NCBI GenBank assembly: GCA_001599715.1
Contig: BCHU01000004.1
Span: 372,001-436,000, forward strand
Direction: 5' to 3'
Source of the DNA: Phaeotremella fagi
Taxonomy: Eukaryota; Basidiomycota; Tremellomycetes; Tremellales; Phaeotremellaceae
Length of the DNA stretch: 64,000 nt
The notes under the pieces are model-generated. The model was not told where the DNA came from, did not search any database, and was given only the letters and a program-made list of their open reading frames with translations. Both the position numbers and the translations under genes were made by a program. Below, piece by piece: positions 23,247-35,677 of this stretch (its first letter is position 1; each line of letters opens with the position of its first letter).

Positions 23247-23522
23247 GATCGTTGTGTCAGGGTTGTGAGTTGGCGGTGGTTGTTCCACTGGGGGTTGGGG
23301 AGTTGGGTTGTATTTTCCTTTCTATGATTAGTGACTTTCATGTCAGAAGAAACGTTGTGATTCATGTTATACCAGTTGTAGTTACGTTCATATCATCAAA
23401 GTCAAATATAAACAGAAATGTAATGTCATCAATTGTTCGAAACGTAATTCCCAAGTCTGAGAAGGCACCTAACTAGGTCGTCATAAGATCCATTATACCG
23501 TACAAACACTAACCGCACGCTA
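23247..23522. other. Convergent intergenic region, no gene seen
   Basis: About 275 bp between two convergent genes; it holds only short frames and presumably both polyadenylation regions. Confidence 0.4.
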
Positions 23523-24342
23523 CTATCTAGCAGCCAATTTACCAACCAACCAATCCATCCCCTCGAAAAGACCTAAACCAGTTAACGCGCTACAACCCAT
23601 GATTTGCCATTCTCGTTCTCTGAGATCCGTTAAACCTAAGGCGTCGGAGACTTGAGCTGCTGTTAATCTGCCCTGCGTTTGGGGGAGATCTTGTTTGTTT
23701 GCTAGGACTAGGAGGAGGGAGGTTTTGAGTTGCTACGGGGTGTTAGGTTTGTCTTTTCGTAGGGGTTTGGATAGTTAGGTCTCTTCCTCGATCATTTGTT
23801 CTCCAGAGTTTTTCGTGGAATAATCGGATTTCTGACAACCAACTACAAGCCAAAGGCTAAACCCTCACCTACGCCCACGCCCAAACCCAAACCCACACTC
23901 ACCTCGTCAGCGACCAATTTTGCCAATTCAGCCTTTGCCAAAGGCAACCTAGCCGAATCCGAACTATCAATAACCAAAATGATAGCCTCCGTAGAAGCGA
24001 AATACTGATTCCAACTACTTCTCAAAGAAGTTTGTCCACCTATATCAACTAATCCGAATCTGACTCCCTTGTAATCGTAGATCTCATGGTTGGATCCTAC
24101 GGTCGGTGCTGAGGCTATTACGGAGCCCATGGTTATTCTGTATAATATCGTTGACTGGGGTCATGTTAGTTGGGTAAAGAGGGGGGATTTACCTTTCCTG
24201 CATTGTCTAGACCTAAGATTAGGACTTTTGTTTCTTTCTTCAAGAATAGTTTTGACCATAGGGAAGAGAAGGATGAGAGAGTTGCTATAGGGGAGTTAGG
24301 TACTGTCCATATATTTAAGATATTCTACAACTTACCGCCCAT
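23523..24342 (-). CDS. ARF-like GTPase, ARL5-type
   Basis: Small GTPase of the Arf family acting at the trans-Golgi. Reconstructed with four exons to about 186 residues. The N-terminus MGATLSS has Gly2 for myristoylation. The P-loop is GLDNAGKS, switch II DIGGQTS, followed by LRSSWNQYF, and the base-binding motif ANKQDLP; SALTG marks the last guanine-contact loop. The order SLRSSWNQYF, ANKQD and SALTGLGLFEGMDWL resembles ARL5, which recruits tethers to the Golgi. The first exon holds only the first Met-Gly and one base (ATG GGC G). The intron at about 23735-23902 is the second longest intron in the window and carries a G-quadruplex-type tract (see findings). Divergent from TOP1. Confidence 0.85.
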
Positions 24343-24718
24343 GGTGTTGAAAATGGATATGAGATGGTTAATATCACTACCAAATTCAACTGACAGCGTC
24401 AAGGACTGTTCGCTGTGTGGAGCCCCGTTTGATCACACGCCACTTGGTCAACTTCCGGTAAACCCGCTTAACATTAGTATTATTTACTAATCAATTGGAA
24501 TTTACTAATGGATTTTACTAATAAGTGTGGATTGAATTTACTAATGAAATAGAATTCATTAGTATTCACGGTCACCTGCAGTCCATCTCATCACATCTCA
24601 ACCATCAACCAACCTTGCACCAACAAAATTTCAATTCCTTTATTCAACTTTATCAAAATAAAATCATTTCGTTCACTCAACCAACCTCTTTACAACACAT
24701 AACACAATCTCAGACACA
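24343..24718. promoter_or_regulatory. Divergent ARL5/TOP1 intergenic region with repeated TTTACTAAT
   Basis: About 375 bp between divergent genes. It contains four copies of TTTACTAAT (24483, 24501, 24514, 24537) and one inverted core ATTAGTA at 24558, in roughly 80 bp. The rest before 24719 is CT- and A-rich leader-like sequence. This motif cluster could be a cis-regulatory element for one or both genes; it is not an established fungal site known to me. Confidence 0.5.
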
Positions 24719-27700
24719 ATGTCAACACTAGTAGATCAACCTATGGCAGTGACAGCTCCAACTTTGGACTCAAGTGATACTCTACGCGCAGCTCACGCGC
24801 CAAAAGTTAACAGCAGCAGCGACAGCGATGAAGACGATATCCCACTCAAGAAATCTACGACCCGAACCAATGGTAAAAGAGCTGTGCAAAGTGAAAGCAG
24901 CGAAGATGAGAAACCATTGGTGAGCTACTTGTCTACATTTAACGTGGAACGAGAGCTGAATTCAAGGTTTTGCTTTTGTAGGCTAAAAAACCTAGACAGA
25001 GTAATGGGATACAAAGGAAACGAATCGTTGAAAGTAGTGATAGTGATAGCGAGAGTGATTCTGATTCTGATGCTGGACCTTCTGTCAAGAAACAACCTGT
25101 CAAAACGGAACCCATACCGAGGAAGACTGTAAGTTCTATCTTCCATTGTGACCATTTCAGTGTTCTGACTGCAGCATTTCAAATCAGACCAATGGAAATG
25201 GAAATGGAAATTCAAAACCTCGCACATCGAACGCATCAAAAGCAGCACCGTCATATTCAGAATCATCTTCTTCAGAGGATGAAAAACCATTAGCTAAAAA
25301 ATTGTCAACCAAACCTAACGGAAAATCCAACGGTACGACTAATGGAAACACCTCCACATCGAAATCAGATTCCAAACCTGCAACTAAAAAGAAAATCGCG
25401 ACACCCTCTGAGTCATCAGATCTTTCGGATTCTGATTCGTCTTCGGAAGAGGAGAAACCTTTGGCTAGGAATAAGAAAGCCCCTGCGCCCAAAGCTTTAC
25501 CGAAGAAGCGTGTTTCTGATGTTAAGAAGGTTAAGAAGGAGGTTAAGAGCGAGAGTAGTGATGATGAAGTGCCTCTTGCGAAGAAGAATGTCAAGGGGAA
25601 AGGTAAAGCGGTTAAAGAAGAGGTTAAAGTGAAGAGGGAAAAGAAAGTCAAAGAGTGAGTTTATTTTCACTTGACTCGATGGACTGAGACTGACTGTTTT
25701 GTTTATCAGGGAGGAAGATGAGGAAGAGAAAGTGAGTGAAAATGTGTTAGTTACTTCATTAGCCTGCTGACTCTCTACAGTACAAATGGTGGGAAGCAGA
25801 AGCAAACGGCGACGGTTCAGTGAAATGGACAACCTTCGAACATCGAGGAGTCCTCTTCCCTCCTCCTTACGTTCCTCTCCCTAAAGATGTGAAGATGAAA
25901 TACGATGGTATGTCTTGGTTTCCATTATGGTACTGTGTATTGAAACATCACTAGGTGTATCTTTAACCCTCCCGGAGGAATCAGAAGAAGTAGCAGGATT
26001 TTTCGCGGCAATGATAGAGACGGATCATGCTCAAGATGCCAAATTCAGAGAGAACTTCTTTAGAGACTTCAAACTCATGTTAGATAAGTATCCACCTGTA
26101 AGTTATATCTGTATGACCATAAACTGTTACTGACATCTGAGACAGAAAGAGAATGTTAAAATCAAATCTTTGGAGAAATGCGATTTCAAACCCATGTTCG
26201 AACATTTCGAGAAAGAGAAGGAAAAGAAGAAAGCAATGACGAGAGAAGAGAAGAAGGCGTATGTCCTGTTCATTTGTTTGGATTTCAGAGTGAAAAGCTT
26301 ACCCGATTTTCTAGTTTGAAAGATGCCAAGGATAATCTAGAGAAGGACTATCTGTATTGTTTAGTTGATGGACGAAAGGAGAAATTGGGAAATTTCAGAG
26401 CTGAACCTCCTGGATTATTCAGAGGTCGTGGAGAACATCCTAGAAAGGGAACGTTGAAGGTGAGCCCACTGATGATCTCCCTAGCCCGTCTTGCTGATTA
26501 CACTAATAGTTCCGTCTCCGACCTGAGGATATTATAATCAATATCGGCAAGGATGCACCCGTACCTGTACCCAATGTACCCGGAAAATGGAAAGCTGTAC
26601 GTCGTGCAATCGATGATCTTCATCTTATCTGACAATACTATAGGTTCAACACGATAACACTGTTACTTGGGTTGCGAATTGGAAAGAAAACGTCAACAAC
26701 CAAGCTAAATATGTTTTCCTTGCTGCTGGAAGTTCATGGAAGGGTCAAAGTGATCGTCAAAAGTTTGAGAAAGCTCGAGAGTTGATCGTGAGTGGTATTA
26801 TAATATCAACATCTAATACCTTTTCCCAGAAACATGTCGATAAGATCCGAAAAGATTACACAGAGGATTTGAAATCGAAGATCATGGCTGACAGACAAAG
26901 AGCTACCGCTTTATATTTCATCGATAGATTGTCGTTAAGAGCAGGTAACGAAAAGGGAGAAGAAGAAGCGGACACAGTTGGTTGCTGCTCGTTACGTTAC
27001 GAACATGTCACTTTGGAACCACCGAATAAAGTCGTTTTCGATTTCCTTGGTAAAGATTCAATGAGATATCATCAAGTTGTCGATGTTGAACATCAGGTTT
27101 TCAAAAATATCAAATTGTTTAAAGCGGATCCCAAGACGAAGGGTGACGATTTGTTTGACAGATTGAATGTGAGTTGCAGCGTACAGCGATGATCAACTCG
27201 ACTGATAAGAATCTAGACTGGCGGTTTGAACAAATATCTCGATAGTCAAATGAAAGGTCTAACCGCAAAAGTTTTCCGTACATACAATGCTTCATGGACT
27301 TTCCAACAGCAGTTGAAGAATACACCAGTAGATGGAACTGTACAAGAGAAGATTCTAGCTTATAACACTGCTAACAGAGAGGTTGCTATTTTGTGTAACC
27401 ATCAAAAGACTGTTAGCAAGAATTTTGCTGAATCTTTCCAAAAACTTGGTGACAAGGTATGGTTTGACGTCTTTCTAGAACGTAATTTGTGACTAATGAC
27501 GATACGACTTCAGGTTCGAGCTCTTAAATATCAACGTCTGAAACTTCGACTTCAACTCATATCACTAGATCCGAAATTGAAGAAGAAAAGACCTGATCTA
27601 TTAGAAGCTGAATCCGACCTCGATGAGGAATTCATGGAAAGACATGAAACGGAATTATTGGAGAAAGCGTTAGACGCAGCTAAGAAAAAATTTGAGAAAG

Positions 27701-28253
27701 ATCAAATCAAAGCGGAGGAAGGTGGGGAGAAGAAGAAAAGCGTTAAATGGCTAGAGGAGAGGTTGGAGGAGATCACTGCTGAATTTGAAGAATTGGCTAA
27801 AGAGCGTAAGAGTAAATCTGTTGAGCCAAGGAAAGGTGGTAGGTTATCGTCTACGCTGAACAGGGTTCAATTATTGATTTCAATCATTTTACAGTTACAG
27901 AGGAGAAATTACTCGAACAAATTCAGAAAATGGATGAAAGAATCGCAGCACAAAAAGTTTCTATGGAAGATAGGGAGAAAACTAAAGATGTTGCTTTGGG
28001 AACTTCAAAGTGGGTCCAATAACCGTTGGAGGGTTACGGTTGATTGACTTATGTTGTTAGAATCAATTATATCGATCCTAGATTGACTGTCGCTTGGTCA
28101 AGGAAATATAACGTTCCTATTGAAAAGATGTTCTCTAAAACTCTGTACGTCTTGGTCTATTATTCGACGTAGATGTGTCTCTGATTCTTCCTTTTCAGCC
28201 GTGAGAAATTCCCTTGGGCTGAAGCTGAGGCAGATGCAGATTGGGTGTTCTAG
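24719..28253 (+). CDS. TOP1: DNA topoisomerase I (type IB)
   Basis: Nuclear topoisomerase IB, which relaxes supercoils by a transient 3'-phosphotyrosine link. Several short introns. The N-terminus is a disordered acidic/basic region built from repeated [12 protein letters not shown] modules. The core starts [20 protein letters not shown], with PPPYVPLP, and includes [38 protein letters not shown] and FKKLFKAD-type segments. The region [20 protein letters not shown] holds the catalytic Arg, and [14 protein letters not shown] follows. The C-terminal linker is a highly charged coiled coil ([16 protein letters not shown]). The active-site Tyr lies in [15 protein letters not shown], near the end, and the last residues are ADADWVF. 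All the catalytic residues typical for the family appear present. Start at ATG 24719 after a CA-rich leader. Near the ARL5 gene, from which it is divergent. Confidence 0.97.
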
Positions 28254-28554
28254 GTGGTTAGGTGGTTGATTGCATTGTTGTTTGTTTGATTACAGTACAC
28301 AGTGAATAGTTGATAGTTGCATACATTGCATGAATGACCAGTGCCTCTAATAACTTTAATCTGATTGGTTGATAACTCACGGTTTGATTCGGCATTTAGT
28401 GTTCTAAATTACATGTGGCATTATCCGATTCACTCCGATTAGGACTAGTGCATTCATCGACCATCTTGCTTGGTGATTTTATTTTTATACCTCTAGATAC
28501 TACGTCTTCTTCATCCTCATCCTCCTCACCTCCCCCCATCACCCACCTCCCAAG
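28254..28554. promoter_or_regulatory. Intergenic region upstream of SDH1
   Basis: About 300 bp. The last 60 bp before the SDH1 start are CT-rich (CATCCTCATCCTCCTCACC), a usual leader. No gene seen. Confidence 0.4.
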
Positions 28555-31228
28555 ATGATGAGATTCACAAAAGCTTTAACAAGGACTTCACCCCGTTCAA
28601 TCTCTTTAAAACAAACCAGATCTTTAGTAGTTCCTTCATCCTCTCATCGCGCACAAGAAGCTCCTGTAAGTCATCGATCGAAATCTCATCTCAACTCTCC
28701 ATTCTTTCGTCCGTTTCTCTGTCATAATATGGATTGCATCAAGGATATCTCCTTGATATGATTGATTATTATACGTTAGAACTGCAACTCATTTTCGCCC
28801 GAGATCGATGACTGATTTTTCTTAGAATTTCGGTCAAGCAAAAGGTTATCCTGTTATCGATCATGAGTAAGTTTTCAATCAGGTTTCCTTTGGTTGGATG
28901 GATCCCTTACTGACTCTACATGATCATAGATTCGATGCTGTTGTTGTGTGAGTCTTTATGTCTAAATGTAAAAAACGATCTTTGTCTGATGCGGAAATAG
29001 TGGTGCCGGTGGTGCAGGTTTAAGAGCAGCTTTCGGTTTAGGTAGGTGGTATTCATCATTCACTACTCGATAGCTTACTTACCTGCAATCATAAAGCTGA
29101 GGCTGGTCTAAAGACCGCTTGTATCACTAAACTCTTCCCCACTCGTTCACATACCGTTGCTGCCCAAGGAGGTGTTAACGCTGCTTTGGGAAACATGACA
29201 GAAGATGATTGGAGATGGCATATGTGAGTCTGAAATCGTGGTAAAATAATACTGTTTACCACAAACTGACATCAGGATAGGTACGATACCGTTAAAGGTT
29301 CAGATTGGCTCGGTGATCAAGATGCTATTCATTACATGTGTCGAGAGGCACCTAACACTGTTATTGAGGTGAGTTAGAGTGTCATGTTGATCGGGGAGTC
29401 ATCCTAATATCCAAATCCTTGATCAGCTTGAACATTTCGGTGTCCCATTCTCACGTACCAAAGAAGGAAAGATCTACCAAAGAGCTTTCGGTGGTCAATC
29501 ACTCAAATTCGGAAAAGGTGGTCAAGCCTATCGATGTGCAGCAGCAGCCGATCGAACAGGTCACGCAATTCTTCATACTCTCTACGGTCAATCTTTACGA
29601 CACGACACCAACTTCTTTATCGAATATTTCGCTCTCGATTTATTAATGCAGGATGGTGAATGTGTTGGTGTATTAGCTATCAACATGGAAGACGGTACAC
29701 TTCATAGATTCAGATCTCACAAAACTGTCTTGGCAACCGGTGGTTACGGTCGAGCTTATTTCTCTTGTACTTCAGCTCATACTTGTTCCGGTGATGGTAA
29801 TGCTATGGTTGTGAGAGCTGGTTTACCACTTCAGGATTTAGAATTCGTTCAATTCCATCCTACTGGTATTTACGGTGCTGGTTGTTTGATCACTGAGGGT
29901 AAGTGGTAATGCGATTTTTAGGAGTTACTTTGCTAACTTCGAACTTCAAGGTTCTCGTGGTGAAGGTGGTTACCTCCTCAATTCTCAGGGTGAAAGATTC
30001 ATGGAAAGATACGCACCAACCGCTAAAGATTTGGCTTCTCGTGATGTCGTTTCTCGATCAATGACTTTGGAAATTCGTGAAGGTCGTGGTGTTGGACCAG
30101 ACAAGGATCACATTTTCCTTCAACTCAGTCATTTACCCGCTGAAGTTCTTCATGAGAGATTACCCGGTATCTCTGAAACTGCTGCTATCTTCGCTGGTGT
30201 TGATGTTACAAAAGAACCTATTCCTGTTTTACCAACCGTTCATTACAACATGGGTGGTATTCCAACCAAGGTATGTGGATATCTGTTGTAGAGATAATTA
30301 GTGCTGATTGAGGCTCTAGTACACCGGTGAAGTCTTGACAGTAAACGATAAGGGAGAAGACCAAGTTGTTCCAGGTCTCTACGCAGCTGGTGAAGCAGCT
30401 TGTGTCTCAGTTCACGGTGCCAACAGACTCGGTGCCAACTCTCTATTGGATATCGTCGTTTTCGGTCGTGCATGTGCCAACCACATCAAAGAAACTCTTA
30501 AACCAGGTACACCCCACAAACCAGCCAAAGGAGACTTGGGCAAGGAATCTATCGATGAACTCGATAAAATCAGAAATTCAAGTGGTCCTCTCACAACAGC
30601 TCAAATTAGATTGAACATGCAAAAGACCATGCAAACTGATGCTGCTGTTTTCAGGTGGGTCGTGTTGTTGTTGATTTGGAAGACTTGACTGACTGATTAT
30701 TTTAGAACTCAAACTTCTCTCGATGAAGGTGTTTCAAAGATGAAGGATATTTACAAATCATACGATCAAGTTGGTATTAAAGACAGAAGTTTGATCTGGA
30801 ACTCGTAAGTTGTCGTTAGCTATCTATGAACAGTTGACTAATTTCTTGCAGCGACTTAATCGAAACTCTCGAACTCCGAAATATCATGCAAAACGCCGTC
30901 CAAACCGTTGTTTCTGCCGCAGCACGTAAAGAATCCCGTGGTGCTCATGCCAGAGAAGATTTCCCAGACCGTGACGAGTAAGTGCCATCTAGAATAACGG
31001 TGGAATAAGGATTGACATTATTGTCAGCGACAAATGGATGAAACACACTTTATCTTTCCAACGTGATCCAGAATCACCAGAGGTCGAACTTCAATACCGT
31101 AAAGTCATCGGTACAACACTCGATGAAGCAGAATGTAAACCAGTTCCTCCATTCAAGAGGTGAGTTTTTTTCATGTGTAGGAGATTGGATGGTTGCTGAT
31201 CATCTGCTTTTCTCACAGAACGTACTAA
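28555..31228 (+). CDS. SDH1: Succinate dehydrogenase flavoprotein subunit, mitochondrial
   Basis: FAD-carrying catalytic subunit of complex II; oxidises succinate to fumarate on the matrix side of the inner membrane. About a dozen short introns. The start [20 protein letters not shown] is a mitochondrial presequence. The FAD fold begins [20 protein letters not shown]; the His that holds covalent FAD is in [10 protein letters not shown]. Substrate-binding and catalytic regions follow: [36 protein letters not shown], and [21 protein letters not shown] is conserved near the C-terminal FAD site. The C-terminus is PFKRTY, typical. The last coding exon is only 10 bases (31219-31228). All expected motifs are intact. 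Single gene, no other SDH subunit nearby. Confidence 0.97.
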
Positions 31229-31532
31229 ACTGAATTTGGGGTTTATGGGAGAAGTTTTTGCATGTGGTTTAATGTTAGGATTTCAGGTTGTCTGAGTGAA
31301 TGAGTATTGATGTGGATATGAGATGATATTCGTACATTATGCAGTATTTATAACGCACAGTATGTTATGCCTGAAGATCAGATCAGAGCAGGACTAAATG
31401 ACGGACCAGGATAAGACGTTTAAGACGCGTCTAACTTTTCAGTCTTCGCGTTAACAAGTCATTTAATTTCTTGAAAATCTCATCCGTATCATATCTATCT
31501 GATTTATATCGTCTCATCTATACTCACTTATC
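31229..31532. promoter_or_regulatory. Intergenic region, no gene seen
   Basis: About 300 bp between SDH1 and the RNase H2B gene, AT-rich; presumed 3' end of SDH1 and promoter of the next gene. Confidence 0.4.
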
Positions 31533-32942
31533 ATGGACTATGTCACCATACTGAAGAGTGGTAAGCTTTTAAATATGTACGATGAAGCAAGTCCTTGAAC
31601 TCAGTCGAATTAGATATCGATACCACTATACCTCAAAGATATGTTCGACTACCTCATCCAAGAACAGGTAATTTATAGATCTATTTTTACCTTAGCCAGT
31701 ACTACCAAGCTAATTACTACTATCAAGGACAGTCCCAACTGTATCTACCGTACACCACTCCGTCTGGTGAAGTAGGAATAGCAGAAGTCGTTAAATTGAA
31801 TGGTCAAAATAGGCGAACATGGTTCATCGATGATAAAATTATAGATGGTACGTCCGATCAAAGAAACTTCCAAAGCTAACGAGAAAAGTTGGATCGATGT
31901 TGATTCATCATGAGATTGATCCTCTGTTCTTAATTATTCCAATCATCCTCTCGTTGATACCAGTAAGTCACCCCTACAAGTCCTATCCAATGGACTGACT
32001 CAAAGGAAAATTTAGTCAAATGGCCAAACACATTTTCAACCGTTTTCAGATCTAGTTGCTCAAGCTAGTTCCTCAAGCTCTTTCGGTCTTTCTTTACCTT
32101 TCACCAATTCTGATACTAAAGAAGGTTGGAACGAGGATATTGGACGTTTACTATCTTTGAAAACTGTCAGGAAAACAATGAAATTAGCTTGTGAACGTAA
32201 AGGTAAGTTTTGACTTATCTCTTCTTTTGGGAAAATCACATTCTAATTATTGCTTTACTATGTAGCTGTCCCCCTCGCTCCTCCTTCACCACCATCTGAT
32301 AATTCTTCTCCACAAAATAAACAAATCTATTATCGTCCATCGATACCGAATATCATCACCTTGTTACAAGCCAAGATTTCTTATTTCAGTCAACCGAATC
32401 AATTTGGGAAATTTGATCATCTAATAAGAGGTTTGGTAAAAGATGGTTTAGCAGGGAAAGAAGTTGACGGAGATTTGATTAAATGTAGGTCGACCTCCAC
32501 ACCTTGCCCAAGATTATTTTATTAATCCCAGTTTCAGCTGCAAGAATTAAAGCTGCTTGTGAACATTTATCTCAATATCTTCCTTCTACAATATCGAAAA
32601 TGTTAATTGAAACTTATGAGTGAGGTCGTTTTTTTCGCTTTCGTGGAGCCAAACTAACACGATTCAAGTCTTACAAATCTATCATCTCATCTGGCAAATA
32701 TGACAGCAGCTTCGATAGCTGCTCAGACTCCTATGATCTCAACGAAAGGAGATTCCAATAAAGTAGCTGGAGTCAAAAGGAAAGCTCCACCCGCCTCCCG
32801 AGGCGTTGAGGTAGGTTACTTGAGGTTGTCAGAGTAACTAGGGCTGATTTTTTTTCTTCTTTAGTCGCTGAAAAAAGTCAATACCTCATCTATGGCTAAG
32901 ATGACGAGTTTCTTCAAACCAAAAGAAGTCGTGAAAAAGTGA
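31533..32942 (+). CDS. Ribonuclease H2 subunit B (Rnh202-like) with C-terminal PIP box
   Basis: Non-catalytic subunit of RNase H2, which removes ribonucleotides from DNA and RNA in hybrids. About seven introns. The start MDYVTILKSVELDIDTTIPQR is preceded by a leader ending TCACTTATC. The beta-barrel part contains LPHPRT, VVKLNGQNRRTWFID, then SMLIHHEIDPLFLIIPII, which is the diagnostic stretch of the Ydr279p/RNase H2B family. Helical region LLSLKTVRKTMKLACERK and YYRPSIPNIITLLQAKISYF, then AACEHLSQYLPSTISKML. The C-terminal end MAKMTSFFKPKEVVKK fits a PCNA-interacting box (MTSFF), as in human RNASEH2B. All exon joins keep the frame. Its 3' end is close to and convergent with the RING/TRAF gene. 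Confidence 0.9.
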
Positions 32943-33098
32943 TGTTCTTTTCGGCTACGTTTCATCTGCTCTCATATCTGTGTTGATTGTATGTATGTCT
33001 GTTGTAAGATATACTCGTATGAATAATAAATTTGCATAACGAAAGATGTTTGTCATTTTGAGTACAAAAGGTAATTCGATCCATAACACCGTCTGTCT

Positions 33099-35369
33099 CT
33101 ATCCGTGTCGAATAGAAGGCTTTCTCCCAAGAAATCCTTTCCCAAGTATACTGGCTCTTCTCAAACCTACCAATCAGCGATGACCTCAAGTAGTACTTAC
33201 GATTAACAGAATGTCTGCCAATAGAATTCGCTCCAACATCTGGTGAAACGTTGTCCTCCCCATCGTCTGGCTCAGGTATCCCCATTGGTCTACCCACCCA
33301 TCTCGTTGCCGCAATTACCCTGTTACCTGCTGAAGCTATCGAATAGGAACTTGAAGAAGCCATTGAGGTGATTCCAAAGGTTCGATTTCCGTCGTGTGCC
33401 GTTTCGTCGTCTTGTGAGAAGACGATTGATTCTCTAACACTATGTCTTTCTGTTTCGTCCTCTTCGTTCTGTTGATCTGGCAAAGCTTGAGTGGAGCTTG
33501 TCGGTTGTACATTGTTGAAGTTGATTCCAAATGAAAATCGAGAGTTACGCCTGACAGTGTCAAAGTTGTTGGAGTGTTGGGTGAGACCTGCTGGAGGAAC
33601 TGGTGGGGTGTTGCTTGTTGCTGTCGCTGGCGCTGCTGGGAAGGATGTGATAGGATTTGAGAATTGGTTGTTTAGGCTTGCTTGGGAGGGAGTAGGAGTT
33701 GGACGCTGAAATGGCGACATCAAAGGTCGATCCGCCATTACCTCTAAAGCTCTGTTAGCTCATACATGACGATTGTGAATGATAAAATCAACTCACGCAT
33801 CCTCATTGTTGTAACTATAGCTCTCAAACTACCAACTTCCTCCAAAACACGTAAACTATCCGTCATAGCTCGTCTGCGTCGTATGGTCAGCTCATCTAAT
33901 CTATCATTTGGATCAGAACCTACACCTCATTTCTCCTTTCCATAGAATCGATACCAGCTGCCAAATGAACTACTACACTTCTTAAACCTGAGATTAATTC
34001 GTCTAAACCAGTTCCTGTTGATGAGAAACGGTTGAAGGTCCAGTCGACATAGTTCTGAGGCCTGGCAACTGGGACCGAGGGATCCATGAAGTTAGGTATT
34101 GACGTTATCCCAACATGATCTGTACGCCCGTTTTGAGTTGGAGTGAGCTCTGTTGTCAAACCTGTACCCTCAGGTGGTCCTGTTTGGTCAGGAGATAAGT
34201 TTGTATCAAGGGGAGAGGGGGCTTCGATGTTTACTGCTTGTTGTGGGATTTCTAGAGCTGATCCTTCGGGAGCGGCTCCATTTTGAGTAAGATTCAGATA
34301 CATTGTCGCGGCTGAGGTAGCGTCCGATGTGGATGTGTCCACAGCCATAGGTGTCCCAGGAGCCATATCCAACCCCACATACTCATCATCAACTCGACGT
34401 CGCCACATACTCCCCAAACTCTGACGAGCGATAGTCAATTCCATCTGAACTTGACCAAGTCGATTTCGAAGGGTTTCGTTTTCGCGTTCAATTTTTGATT
34501 GTCTCTCTTCCAATTTCTGAAAACGAGATTCGTTGGCATCGAAAAATCCTGACAGGGCTTCGTATTGACAGGATTGAATGTGAGTTGCTAGTGATGATCT
34601 GGTGATTAACGCTGGACAACCGCGATTTTGATGGGGACATGGGACTTTGGCTAGAGGACAAACCCATCGATGAAGAGATTTGTCGTGGCCCACTAGGGAA
34701 CAAAACCAAGATTAAACCAGTCAACCATGAATAAGTTGACTTACGGCTTTGTAAACATAGATCACAACTGTCACTTTCCTCACTGTTTTCGGGACAATGA
34801 AAATGATTTTTCTCTCTGAAACGAAGGATAGTACCACATTTACCACATTCCATCTTCCTCTGTAAACATTCATAAGCTCTATGATGCTGTTGACGTTGTC
34901 TGGTAATCTAAAGTAAAGGTTGGTCAATGGGGTCAAAGCACAGACTCACTAAGATATTGCAATCACCATCTTCACATGTAATCACAGACTTGGGACATGT
35001 ACGTATATGAGCTAACAACCAACCTCTTTGCATTTCCATTCCACATCCTTCAGCAAGACATCGAACTTTGAGTTCGTCCAACATGAGTTTAACTAATTGT
35101 TCCGTACTTCTAAGATTTGCCAAGGACAGAGCGGAACGATCAATGGGACATGTTGGGTTAACTTGAAGAGCACGAGTGATGCAATCTCTACATGTGAGTT
35201 GAGTAGTGATACAAACACGAGATATATGATAACAGAGAACTCACCTGCAATAGGTATGTTTACAAGTTGAAGTGGTGACAGGATCTACCAAAGCCGTTTG
35301 ACAGATTGCACAGATCAAGTTTGGATCAATTTGTTCAACATAATCGTAAACGATTTCAGAGATCGACAT
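33099..35369 (-). CDS. RING plus TRAF-type zinc finger protein
   Basis: Probable E3 ubiquitin ligase or TRAF-like adaptor. Start at ATG 35369: MSISEIVYDYVEQIDPNLIC, then CAICQTALVDPVTTSTCKHT, YC, a RING finger completed after an intron by DCITRALQVNPTCPID. Several TRAF-type zinc fingers follow: CLAEGCGMEMQRG, CPKSVITCED, CGKCGTILRFREKNHFHC, CPLAKVPCPHQNRGCPALI. A coiled coil (FQKLEERQSKIERENETLRN) comes next, then a long Ser/Pro-rich tail without the TRAF-C (MATH) domain. About six introns. The last exon is uncertain: a 34-bp intron would give an end at 33099 (RRASILGKGFLGRKPS), otherwise the frame runs on to 32962. The architecture resembles TRAF/NHL1-like fungal proteins. Substrate unknown. 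Confidence 0.8.
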
Positions 35370-35677
35370 TGGGGATTGAACTGTTTTTGTAGAGGGAGAT
35401 AGAGTATAGATAGATGAGAATGATAGTTGAATTAAAGAGACAAATGGATTAGATTAGATAGAGAACAACGATGGATCCTCATTGTCAGTGTTCCTTCCCT
35501 TTCCTTTCCGCTGTTTCAAGTCAAAACGTAAAAGGGGTCAGTGCCAATCAAAGATCAACCCATCACCCATCCCTGATTCCTGCCAATTCTCCTCCATTTC
35601 TTTCTAGTTTTCCGTCCTTCTTTCGTGTTTCAGGTGTCAGAAGTCGAAAATGGATGGTGACATGTTGAGAACACAAA
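35370..35677. promoter_or_regulatory. Divergent intergenic region, no gene seen
   Basis: About 300 bp between the divergent RING/TRAF and aminotransferase genes. It is rich in CT runs (TTCCTTCCCTTTCC), typical of a promoter. No gene recognised. Confidence 0.4.
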
